Positions 10,876-21,516 of a DNA stretch of 64,000 nucleotides are shown here, piece by piece. Position numbers and translations under genes: made by a program. The stretch is from Pseudopyrenochaeta lycopersici. Taxonomy: Eukaryota; Ascomycota; Dothideomycetes; Pleosporales; Pseudopyrenochaetaceae. Location of the stretch: contig NHZP01000019.1 of assembly GCA_003313425.1 (NCBI GenBank), forward strand, positions 1,045,782 to 1,109,781, written 5' to 3'. The notes beneath the pieces are model-generated. The model did not search any database and was not told the origin of the DNA. It was given only the letters and a program-made list of their open reading frames with translations. Numbering within the stretch: position 1 is the first letter of the stretch; every line of letters begins with the position of its first letter.

Positions 10876-11313
10876 CTACTTTCCCTGACAATTTTCCATA
10901 CTTTTTACGAACCTCTCAAAAAACATTTTGTAAATAAAAGCGAGAAAAGAAGGCCAAAACGTCTGATGAAACTCTCGCCAAAACGCTTGATGAAACTCTC
11001 GCCAAAACCCTGACCCACCGGACTGATCGGCTCTGTAGCTTGTTACAGTCAATTTTCTTGACTTTTGTTGATATACCGGCCGGTCAAATGTCTGTTTAAT
11101 GCGATACCGTTGTCGCATTCGATGGTCCAGCAATTTTTGTGGCACCCTCACTGCTTCTGGTGCTTTTTGCTGGACCACTTTTGAGCAGCTACTTCGGCGT
11201 AGCGGATGATAGATTTTTCGGCCGAGCTTCCATGCCCCTATTGAAAGGGCAGGTGCTCCTCCTATGATCGAGGCATGGGCGATTGTTCGAAAGGAACTCA
11301 AAGTTAGAGACAT
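10876..11313 (-). CDS. Small basic protein of unknown function with a WREFHQ repeat
   Basis: Single-exon candidate, 145 aa. I do not recognise the family. The N-terminal 30 residues are moderately hydrophobic and could be a signal anchor or mitochondrial targeting segment. The middle is rich in Arg, Lys and Gln. The C-terminal third has the near-repeat FWREFHQA / FWREFHQT, produced by a 24-bp tandem duplication in the DNA, followed by an aromatic stretch. Support is only frame length and a plausible start context, so it could be spurious or lineage-specific. Confidence 0.4.
   Translation of the reverse strand: MSLTLSSFRTIAHASIIGGAPALSIGAWKLGRKIYHPLRRSSCSKVVQQKAPEAVRVPQKLLDHRMRQRYRIKQTFDRPVYQQKSRKLTVTSYRADQSGGSGFWREFHQAFWREFHQTFWPSFLAFIYKMFFERFVKSMENCQGK
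10953..11013. repeat. 24-bp tandem repeat, about 2.5 copies
   Basis: Units start at 10953, 10977 and 11001 (partial); the two full units differ at two bases. The repeat keeps the reading frame of the overlapping small gene, adding an eight-residue unit. Confidence 0.75.
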
Positions 11314-13865
11314 ATTATCTTTGAGTAATGGTTTTGGATAATTGAGGAAGACTGTGATGTGTAGCGTGTATGGAAGACGGGCGCAGATTCGTCTTGTAGA
11401 AATTGAATGAGGAAGTGATAGAATACGACAGCAATTATATATGCTGGTTATAATACTCGAATCAACGTTTAGACAGTCCCACGGTTCATCTCAACCGGTT
11501 CAAAACAACGAAGCTGCTATGACTCGCCTTTGCCAGAACCCTTCAACGAATTTTCGCTCAAAGACCTGAAAAATCCCCCTAAAGATGTAGCAGTCTTCCA
11601 AAGGAACCTGCGGAAGCTATTATCCACGAAATTTCACAAATATTTGGCTTCTTCCACACTGCTACGCGCTGTTGCCTGCAACCAATCAGTTGTAGACAAA
11701 ACCAAATCCATTGTACCAACCAAGGGAATTTCATCGACTTGATGACAGGGAGTGCACATTGATGTAGCTGCGTAATAATTTCAAGCATACAAATGCTACA
11801 TGGTCGTCAAGCATAGTAATATATCCTCACTTAGCTAGATTAGAAAACTCGTCCGTTGTACACAGCTATCTAAAAGGTTTCTACCTCTACTTGTACCAAG
11901 CAATCATACATGGACGCATACAAGAAGCTGAACTCTAAGCGTGCGGAAGTCTCTAAACGTGAGAACCTCTAAGCATTGCAGAACCGCAGAAGGAGGGCAG
12001 ATACGCCGAAGGGAGATTGGTTCATTGGAGATGAGGTGTGGATGGTGGATGTAATGTGGTGGAGTATGGTGACATCGTTGAAACATATCATAATGCTCAA
12101 ATAGTAATTATGTTGTTTATTGAAACCGCAAAGGTTGAAAGCTTTCTCGAACCAATCCTTCTTGTTGAGCTTGTTCACTGTACATATTGACCTGTTTTCG
12201 GGTAATAGATGGATGAGTAGAGATAGGAAATATTGAATTGACATCATCTATCATGTAGCTCTCGATTTCAACACACAATGCATACACCTAATGCGACTAA
12301 AATAACTTTCGCTTATAGCCAAAAAAAGACCATAATTATTTCTTCATTCTTTGCAAGAGGTGAAAATCCTAAACCCTCACGCCAATACCCATCGTTGCGA
12401 AAGTGGAGCCAGTTTCATGGCCAGCATCATCCTCAGCCAGCAATGTTACCCGGCAATCGCGAATATCTGTAGGCCAGCACAATAAACAGCTTTATTCCAA
12501 GTGTGCAATATAGCTTCATGTCATCCGGGTCTTATTCATCAGGACACACTCATAGTTTCGTTTTCGGAGTATCTGTGGTGCTGCTAGTCAGGCGTCCAAA
12601 TCATGATCTTCATATAGTCTCAAGAAGTACAGGTTGAGGTTACCATCATGGAAAACTAAATGTATTGCAACGATGGTTCGACCCAAAGCCGGAATGTGCA
12701 TGGGAGGGAGAGATGCTTCTGTCAATGAATGGCTCAGTTGGCATCAATCCTCCCTCGTATCGAAGACATTGAATCAACGTCCCCTTACTGTGGGATCGAA
12801 CTCAACAGAATAAGCCTCAATTATCGATGCAAAAGCGCGCTACACCAACCTCTCCTGCTGCCGGAGATGCGAAGTCGTCCTTGGCTAAAGTTACACAACG
12901 AGCCTTCTCGTCAGGCAGATATGGAGCCAGAGCCCTGACGAGGTTATGCGCAAGTACTCGTGCCACAAGATCTCAATGATTTGGTAGATCACGTTGTGTC
13001 TCCCTTGCACTTGCGGGAGCACCGATCACCAGGCGGATGCAATCAATGATTCCGAGGACGTGTTTGAGCATCCTTAAAGTAGAGAACCCTGCAGCCGCTA
13101 CCAGTCACGGAATTGACCTGTGTAACCACTGAAAGGATGCTACGCCATCGTCCAAAATCTAGAACGCTCTTGGCCATGCTGTATTTTGGTACGTCAGGGC
13201 ATACTGGCTGGTTTGAATGGCATGTACTGGTGGAACACTGCGTCGCAAGTCCAACCAGCTACCCGATGCGATGTGTCTGTCAGCAGGTCGTGAATTTCAA
13301 GAGCTAGAACCTAGCTACGCTTATCATTTTCCAGCCTTCCGCAAACCAAGTAGATGAAAAATGAGTGCGCATTAGTCGACACCGCGTCGCGGTCGCACAG
13401 CTGCATGAGACCGGATTTGGGAACGACAATGACGTTCAACTACTCCGCTGTGGGCTCAAGAATGAAAGTCAACGTCGCGCTCGATGCCCATGCATACGCG
13501 TATGTAAATGCAAAGCTGTCGAAAGTTAACTCTGTCTCGTCCGGGGATCGCATATTTACGCCTCAGCCAAGTACGCTATAGTGATTGTGAAGGCAAGCTG
13601 CGGCACAGAGTTACCTGTGTAGTTTGGTTACAAAGCAATTTGTCCAAGTGCCCGTCTACCGAAATCTATGCATGAAGGCTTTTTAAGGAAAGCCCAGAAT
13701 GGAATAGCCTTCCCCGCGTTCGACTACACAAGAATGCATGCGCGCTATCAAATTCCAGGTAAATGATGGTAAACAAGAGAATAAGAATGCTGCAAGTACT
13801 AGTATATCAATGGATCAAGAGCGAGCTTTCCCAAGCCGCAACGGAAACGACTTCAGGCCGTCGCA
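11314..13865. other. Gene-poor intergenic region, 2.55 kb
   Basis: Only short frames of up to 75 codons, none recognisable. Base composition is unremarkable and no RIP-like loss of CA/TG is evident. The last few hundred bases should contain the promoter of the large secreted-protein gene. Confidence 0.4.
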
Positions 13866-16553
13866 ATGGCTTCAACTTCGAGTTTTATTCGGAGCCTGTT
13901 CCTGCTTGTACTTATCACCCCAACAATCGAAGGTGCTCCAGCAGGTGTGGGAAATGAACGGTTCAAGGTTCCCACGGCTGTTAAGAAAAATGTAATCGAT
14001 CGACGTCAGCTTAGCGGACTACTCGAAACGTGCAACCTCTGCCCGGCTATACAGCGGCTAGCGGCATACATCCCCGATGAAGTTCAAGAGCAGGCAAACG
14101 ACGTGAACGAAGAGCTAAAGGGATTGATCGCGAGTCTCGGGCCCCTGATTCCCGGTGGAATCCCCACTGCCTTGCCGACTGGTATCCTAGGCGGAATCCC
14201 GGACATTCTTTCTGATATTATCCCATCTGATCTACCAATTCCAACCGACTTGCTCGATCTACCACTGCCAACAGAAGTTTTGGGTGCACTGTCAGATATC
14301 ATCCCTAGTGGTTTGCCGACAAACATTTTGGACGAGCTTCCCGTACCAACAAATGTTCTCGGGGCATTGTCAGATATCCTGCCAAGTGGCCTGCCAACAA
14401 ATATCTTAGGCGACCTCCCACTCCCCACAAACCTGCCCGGTGTGCCACTTCCAACTGGCATACTTGGAGGTCTACCACAGCCAAGCAATGGGACTGGCAA
14501 GCCGAATATATTGGGAGGATTGCCGGGTGTCCCTGGCGGCAACCCAACCAACGGATCGGGTGGCTTGCCGGATATTTTAAGTGGATTACCAGGTGTTCTT
14601 CCTAGTCTTCTCCCGTCTGGCCTTCCTGACGTGCTAAGTGGCCTGCCACTGCCTACCGATATCCTGAGTGCATTACCCACAAATGTCCTCGGCGAATTGC
14701 CAGGTGCTCTTTCTGACATCATTCCCACTGGCCTGCCAACTGACATCCTCAGTGCGTTACCTACTGATATCCTTGGTGAATTACCTGGCGCTCTTTCAGA
14801 CATTATTCCCACCGTTCTTCCCACTGACATCCTGACTGCTCTACCAACCGATATCGGGGAATTTCCTGGCGTTCTCTCTGACATTATTCCTACCGGACTG
14901 CCGACTGACATTCTCGGGGAATTACCAGGTGCTCTTTCAGACATTATTCCCACCGGTCTTCCCACTGACATCCTGACTGCTCTACCCACCGATATCGAGG
15001 AACTGCCTGGTGTTCTCTCTGACATTATTCCTACCGGACTGCCAACTGATATCCTTGGTGAATTGCCAGGAGCTCTTTCTGATATCATTCCTACTGGCCT
15101 CCCCACTGACATCCTAACTGCACTGCCAACTGATATCGGGGAACTGCAAGGTGCTCTTTCTGATATCATTCCCACGGGATTGCCAACTGATATCCTTGGT
15201 GAATTACCAGGAGCTCTTTCTGATATTATTCCCACCGGCCTACCGACTGACATCCTAAGTGCATTACCAACCGATATCCTTGGCGAACTGCCAGGTGCTC
15301 TCTCTGGAATCATTCCCACTGGCCTACCGACTGACATCCTCACCGCGCTTCCCACCAATATCGGTGAATTACCAGGTGTTATTTCAGACATTATTCCTAC
15401 CGGACTGCCAACTGACATTCTCGGCGAATTGCCAGGAGCTCTGTCTGAAATCATTCCCACCGGTCTACCGACTGAAATCCTAAGTGCACTGCCTACCAAT
15501 GTCCTCGGCGAATTGCCAGGAGCTCTGTCTGACATCATTCCCACCGGTCTACCGACTGAAATCCTAAGTGCACTGCCTACCAATGTCCTCGGCGAATTGC
15601 CAAGTGCTCTATCTGACATAATTCCCACTGGCCTACCAACTGACATTCTAAGTGCCCTGCCTACCAATGTTCTCGGGGAGTTGCCCGGCGCCCTTTCTGG
15701 TATCCTCCCCTCTGGTCTACCAACCGATGTACTCAGTGCGCTGTCCACCAATGTCGGAGAATTACCCAGTGCCCTTTCTGGTATCCTGCCTTCTGGTCTG
15801 CCGTTACCAACAGACGCATTGGGTAGCGCATTAAGCGGGTTGCCAACGGGTGTTTTGGGCGGTTTCCCAACTGCACTTCCCACAGGCATTGCGTCTGGAT
15901 TGCCATTAGGCGGAGCCCTCAGTGGACTCGCCATCAGTGTCCCAAGTGGTCTCCCCTCTGGATTGCCAACAGATGTATTAGGTGGATTTCCAACTGCTCT
16001 TCCCACCGGGCTTGGCTCGGCGTTACCAGGTGTTTTGAGCGGCCTTGGTGGTGGACTTCCCAGTGCCCTTCCTACAAATCTCGCTTCTGCATTGCCAATT
16101 GGCAGCGCTCTCGGTGGTCTTGCCTCAGGCCTGCCAGGAGCATCAAATATTCTGGGAGGACTGGGATCCGCATTGCCAACGAGTGCTCTCGGTGGGTTGC
16201 CATTGCCAACAAACGTCCTTGGTGGATTAGCATCAGCATTGAAACCACCATCTAAAACCAGTGCTTCTAATATCATTTCAAGTGGTACGATTGAGGATCG
16301 TGTCTACAACTGGACTTTTTTCTCTAATGGCTTAGTCCAGATAAACAAGTCCTTCCTGTCCCCTAAGTCGAATGCCCTTACAGGGTTCCTCAACGACAGG
16401 ACATTCGTTGGCTTGTTTGCTGATGGGCTGCATATTGGGAAGCATCTAATTCCATTCCCAACCGGGTACTTGCCCATCATTTCGAATCTTAAGCTCCCCC
16501 TTGCGTCTAATGCACTTCTGAGTGCCCTTGACATTGACAATTTGGAAGATTAG
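13866..16553 (+). CDS. Secreted Leu/Pro-rich tandem-repeat protein of unknown function
   Basis: Single exon, 895 aa. Residues 1-23 form a clear signal peptide (hydrophobic core LFLLVLITPT, likely cut after EG before APA). Dibasic KK (40-41) and RR (46-47) could be Kex2 sites, and a CNLC pair lies at about 56-59. From about residue 90 to 790 the protein is made of variants of LPTDILGELPGALSDIIPTG, regular in the middle and looser at both ends. The last 100 residues are non-repetitive, with aromatic residues and sequons (NWT, NKS), and look like a separate folded domain. Regular Leu/Ile/Pro spacing suggests an extended or solenoid-like wall or extracellular protein. I do not recognise the family. 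The 730-codon antisense frame is a by-product of the repeat. Confidence 0.82.
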   Translation: MASTSSFIRSLFLLVLITPTIEGAPAGVGNERFKVPTAVKKNVIDRRQLSGLLETCNLCPAIQRLAAYIPDEVQEQANDVNEELKGLIASLGPLIPGGIPTALPTGILGGIPDILSDIIPSDLPIPTDLLDLPLPTEVLGALSDIIPSGLPTNILDELPVPTNVLGALSDILPSGLPTNILGDLPLPTNLPGVPLPTGILGGLPQPSNGTGKPNILGGLPGVPGGNPTNGSGGLPDILSGLPGVLPSLLPSGLPDVLSGLPLPTDILSALPTNVLGELPGALSDIIPTGLPTDILSALPTDILGELPGALSDIIPTVLPTDILTALPTDIGEFPGVLSDIIPTGLPTDILGELPGALSDIIPTGLPTDILTALPTDIEELPGVLSDIIPTGLPTDILGELPGALSDIIPTGLPTDILTALPTDIGELQGALSDIIPTGLPTDILGELPGALSDIIPTGLPTDILSALPTDILGELPGALSGIIPTGLPTDILTALPTNIGELPGVISDIIPTGLPTDILGELPGALSEIIPTGLPTEILSALPTNVLGELPGALSDIIPTGLPTEILSALPTNVLGELPSALSDIIPTGLPTDILSALPTNVLGELPGALSGILPSGLPTDVLSALSTNVGELPSALSGILPSGLPLPTDALGSALSGLPTGVLGGFPTALPTGIASGLPLGGALSGLAISVPSGLPSGLPTDVLGGFPTALPTGLGSALPGVLSGLGGGLPSALPTNLASALPIGSALGGLASGLPGASNILGGLGSALPTSALGGLPLPTNVLGGLASALKPPSKTSASNIISSGTIEDRVYNWTFFSNGLVQINKSFLSPKSNALTGFLNDRTFVGLFADGLHIGKHLIPFPTGYLPIISNLKLPLASNALLSALDIDNLED
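14670..15803 (+). repeat. Coding tandem repeat, about 15 units of 60-84 bp
   Basis: The regular core of the secreted protein. By eye there are about 15 units, alternating between a short form (LGELPGALSDIIPTG plus LPTDI) and a longer form with an extra ALPTDI-GEL segment. In the middle the two alternate three times, giving a higher-order period of about 48 residues. The units differ mostly at third codon positions. Confidence 0.75.
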
Positions 16554-19500
16554 GAGAAGACGTTCAAAGAGTTGAACGTTCTGTGTCCTCTTGAGCTTTT
16601 TACTGTTTGGGCAGAATACTTTTTCGGGGCTGGTGGTGTTGCTTTCTTCCTAAACATTACAATGTGGGCACAGCGCACATAGGTTTGGCTAAGTGGCCTG
16701 GTCTGTGGATGTTAGTTCTAGCTCGAAATCATGAAATAAATGAATTCAGGTCATTTCGGTCTTTTATCGACTTCCACATCCCATCTTGCGAGAGTGACAA
16801 AGTTGTATACTGAAAACCCAAGGGGTATTCGGCGAATAGACGTCATCGAATCGCAACATGAGGTCGTAATATGTGGCAGTGCAAATGTTTACATATTCCT
16901 TTGAATTCGATAGTTTCCTTATGATGAAGATTTATTGCAACTTCAAGAGTAGGAAAAGACGACCCAGAAAAGTGGGCAGCTGTTATCGCCAAGCCGCTAG
17001 TATGGCCTCTGGCTTTCACTTTTGAACTCATGCCGTCTAGTTGGAAATCCTGGTCAGCAGAAACCCCGGTTTTCATCAACCTCTCCCGGTTTTATCATCA
17101 CTTCCTAGAATAATCACTCTTTCCGACTGGAATGGGAATTGTCCTCGTTGCAGCAGCCTGGCCTGGAAGTGGAAATTGAGACAGAGATCGGAATGGGAAT
17201 GGCTGTGGATGGAATGCGACGAACCTTCGCCAGGCGGCGCGGTTCCCCGAGCTAGGGAGATTTACCACGTGTAAGTGTTGATCAATGCTTTGTTTCATCG
17301 CTCTGCTCGAGAATAATCTTTTCGGGCTGTAAGAAGTCAAACTAAATGACACATGCCGTTTTCACAGGTACGCTGATCAGTTAAATTGTTTTCTCGGACA
17401 GCGTCACAAATCAGGACCCAGTTCTAATATTATACCCCGCATTATTCTCATCCCTAGTTCTTTGGCCTGTTTTCCCGTTTGATCATAGCATACCTAGACG
17501 CTTATAGCTATTTTTTTCCTTATCAGACAGTCAGAAACAATTTCTATGAAGGGTACTGTGTATAACACGAACAACCTCAAACAACACAGTTCAAGCACCG
17601 AAGATGCCGATTTGTCCCCTGCTGTGGCAGAATGTAGCATCGATGCAACGGATCAGACTCGTTTCCTGGTTCCTGTTGATCTTGGGGCATTGAGCCACAA
17701 GGCCACGGCGCAGCGCATACTTACTTGGCAGTAGTTGATACCACAGCTGTGAAATTCATGAAGAACCCAACATGCAGTCGAACTAGTTCTCTCCCACAAA
17801 TCACATTTATGTTCTTGGTCAGCCGCGGCACCCGAGGGGTGGCGGACGGGCGATGACATGAAATTTATTCTAGTTATTCGCATTTTGAATGCTTTGTCTG
17901 TATCTGTAGACAATAGAATCGTCCTATCGGATGTCGGCTTGCTTATGCTGACATGAGACTGGTTGCCGTCTAGACTATGGTCAACATAATATCCTTGCTG
18001 AGACATCACGCGATCAGGTTGGGGTTGAGAGAATGCAATATCATACCGAAGTGTACGGAGTCTTCTCTTTTGGAGACCTGCCAGCTCGAGGTAAAGCTGA
18101 GGATGCTCGAGCTTTGGTGCGGCTATGGCTAGCCATGTATCAAAGTTGTGCCGTTGGCCGGTTACGGACAGCAGGTGGACTATAAACTAGAAAGTATATA
18201 GTTTTCGGTCCACCGTCAAGAGCTGCGAGCAATTCCAAGCAAACCAGCTCATTAAATTCGATGCTCTTCAACAGATATTGCATAACAGATATCTTGTCGT
18301 TTGAATATATTGCTGTCTTGTTGGAAGGCATCGCTGGAAACGGTTTAGCGCGTTGTGTTGCCATTGTCCGCGGTTCATGGCTGGGCACGATGCCCATACA
18401 ACTCTTGAGGAGTTTATTGGGAGATGGCGATGATAAGAAAATATCATAACATCCTTACGATATTGGATTGAGCGCAGCTGAAGAACGATCTTCAGCTGTA
18501 AATGCAATCAAACAAATATGAAGTTGGCTGAAGCACATGTACACTAGTGTCGTACCATAACAATTTTAGAAGACATACGAAAGAATCCGCAGTCCCCTTA
18601 ACGCTTCCATGTCATTAAACCAGGATTTCGTGTTCCATTATGTTGAGTGACACAAAGGACTACAAGAGCGGTTAGTGGGAAGTTATTGCAATCTATGGAG
18701 CGACGATCCGGTTTTCGCCTAGCACAGTGAACGACTCGCAATATTTGTCTTCTCATCTCGCTCTTGTCCAAGGCAGTTACCTTAATATTGCAAATCGTAG
18801 CCCTACAACAAGGTTACTTGCTTTCTTACGCCCAAATATTTTGAGCAGATAGCATAGTCGTATGCGTCACATGGAGCTTATGAGCCTCAATATGCTGGGA
18901 ATCGGTTTGATGAAGCACAACAGATCTAGTACCAGGTGAAGAGAAACAAATAAGCGAAGGTAGCTCTGAAATGATTTTAGAACGATGTTGTTTATCAGCA
19001 GAAGTTGGATAGCAAATGGAGCGCGCAGGGGCAAGGAAAACTGAGTTGCGACAAGATCGCAACTTGCAAGAGTTATGAAGCTGAGTATGAGGGTGATCTG
19101 TAAAAGCAATGATTAGAAGTACGTCGATGGGGATTGTGCGCTGTGTTGAAGTACCTGTAAAGTCGTGACGTGTGGATCACACGCGCTCGTTGTCAGCTCG
19201 AGCGGCAACTACAGCCTATGAGAACTGATCTGTCATCGTCACGCATGTATCCACAGAACTCGTCTAAATTTCTTTAGTCATTACTTTCGGTTAACACCTC
19301 AGTTCTAATCTTGTTAAGCGAGGTGCGGCTACTTCTATGGCGCTTCACGGTTAGTTCCTAGGGTACAAACCTTTCGCCTCGTCGGAAATCGTTCCTGCCA
19401 TCATAATAACCTTCAATTGCGGCTCGGAACCACCAACGCCCTTTCCATGGCCTCTTCTTTCATGAAAGCAAGCTGTCACCGTGACATCTTCTCCTTCGCC

Positions 19501-19803
19501 GTTTTGTCCATGCACAGCCGATGATTATGCCAGATCCAGAGTCACCTTCACCGCCGATGAATGCACGGACGGCCAAGCTCCTCTCCAACCAAAATAATAG
19601 TGGAAAGGTGAAGGATAGCAGGCTTGGTGATGATCACGAGCCATCAATCCATTCTTTACCGCGCCAGAAGCCCAGTCAAATTGACTTGACACTCGTCGAC
19701 TCCCAATTTACCTTGCTGCAAAGTTGACACCATTTATAATTATACAGCACCTCGCCCGGCTGTCACGATCACCTCTCCCATCACGCATGCTTTCAATCCG
19801 CTC
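16554..19803. other. Gene-poor intergenic region, 3.25 kb
   Basis: Only short frames. A hydrophobic 80-codon minus-strand frame at 18867-19109 lacks an ATG and begins after an intron-acceptor-like TTTTACAG, so a small spliced gene is possible but not supported. Confidence 0.35.
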
Positions 19804-21516
19804 ATGGAATCGGCCGACATCGAAGCGGCAATTACGCATCAAAATTGTGGCTTTATGGAGAAGGAAATCGCAAACATCAAGGACGACCAGATCTCGCCAC
19901 AATTAGGGCGTGGTTTGCCTGACACCACAAGAGCCCAGATCAGCCCGCGGGTGTGTGCCAATAATAGCTCGACCACTGTGAGTGGCATCTCGGTTGCATT
20001 GGGAAGTGGTGCGGTAGAGTCCAAAGCTGCCATTTGTGGGCAGAAAGACACGTTTGTTCCTGGCGCTTCCACAACAATCAATAACAAGCACCTCTTCCCG
20101 AATGACCACCCTGTCACGCCCGTCTTGGTGAGCTCAAGGGGCACACTATCCAATTGCAGCGACGCCTCAACTCCCAGAAACAGCACTCCTTGCCCCGGCG
20201 GGCCTTATCGTGAGTATGAAGGATCATGATCGGCACCCACAACTAACAATGGCATAGACAGATCATCTCCCGAATCCAGCAACGAGAACACTTCCCAAAG
20301 GTCATCCGATTCAGCTTTACCGGGGCCTATCCTAAAGCATTCTCTTGATAAGATTGCATGCGACACCCTAAAAGAAAACCTCACCGCAACACCTATTAAC
20401 ATCTATTCCGGCTTTACTTCGTCTGACCCGGGCTTCAAGATCAAGCTTCGTGGTATTCACGCTGTGCTGAGACAGCCGCACCCCGAAATCATCGGCGCTT
20501 CTTCGTCCACAAGAGATGTTTCCGCCCTCGGTTTGGGCTACGGCAATATCGCAAGCCGAAAGCATACCTTCGCCGAGCCCGCCGCGTATGATGTAGACGA
20601 CACAGACTCCGAGATCGAGCTTGTCCCCACCAAGCAACGCTCCAAGAAAACAACCCAGCCCGTAATGAAGAAAGAATTAAAAATTAACCCACAAAATACT
20701 ATGAAAAAGGAGGCTATCCCAGTTGTACCCTCTCCCGACAATGAGCCATTGTTCGACGGGATTGCCGAAGATGAGTCGCCCAACAATGAAGTCGGTCTAC
20801 AGCTTTCCTTACTAACACCTATAATGAAGCGTAATAAACGCATACTCGATCCTAGCAAGCCTGAGCACGCGAAGCTCCTCACCAATGCCATCAAGATTGG
20901 GAACGACTATTACGATAGTGAGGCCGATGACCTTCCAGGCAATGTAAAGGATACCAATAAGCCCCATTTATTTCGCAATGTTAAATGGGGCCCTTACGTT
21001 GCTGACTTCTCCACCGCCTCTGATTTCACTACAGAACCTGAGTTCACCCAATTTGTCCCAGGTCGTTTCGAACTCCTCCCCGATGGCACCATCGCCGATC
21101 AGAAAGCTAAGCTGGTTATCAAATTCACCGATAAGACAGGCCGCAAGCGCGTCTTCGCCAATCCGCCTCCGCGAGACTGGCACAACCAGGAGGCCATAAC
21201 TGCACTGAACAAGCGTACCGTCCAGCAGATTCGACGCAACACCAATGTCCGGTTCCGCGAGGTCGTTCGCGCCTATGTGCTCGAAGAACGCCGCTGGATC
21301 CTGGAAAATCTCACAGCCGGAAAACCGACACAAGGCTGGAAGCTGTTCGTAGAGGACTTTAATCGGTGCTTCGAAGGCAAGTTGGTGCAGGGTGCAATTG
21401 GTCCGAGGCCGCATAGGAGCCACTCCAGTCTTACGAAAGAGGTTGAGCGCTTTGGAGCTCAGTTCTATGCCAAGGGAGAAGTACCGCTGCCGGCTAAAAA
21501 GAGAAGGAAGCAGTGA
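19804..21516 (+). CDS. Hypothetical protein, probably nuclear, 554 aa
   Basis: Two exons (19804-20209, 20258-21516) joined across a 48-bp intron; the TAG acceptor at 20257 is the only nearby one that keeps the frame. The N-terminal half is low-complexity (Ser, Thr, Pro, Asn). It holds basic stretches such as KQRSKKTTQPVMKKELK that could be nuclear signals, and the protein ends in KKRRKQ. The C-terminal 220 residues look folded, with RNVKWGPYVADFSTASDFT, FVPGRFELLPDGTIADQKAK and a helical ERRWILENLTAGKPTQGW region. I recognise no domain. The layout of a disordered N-terminus and a compact C-terminus suggests a chromatin or DNA-associated protein, but that is inference. Confidence 0.65.

Noticed and set aside
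14084..16276. 730-codon minus-strand frame
   Set aside because: It is the shadow of the coding repeat on the other strand; the plus frame has a signal peptide and a sensible C-terminus, the minus frame has neither.
18867..19109. Hydrophobic minus-strand frame resembling a signal peptide
   Set aside because: No ATG start; begins after an acceptor-like site with no convincing upstream exon.
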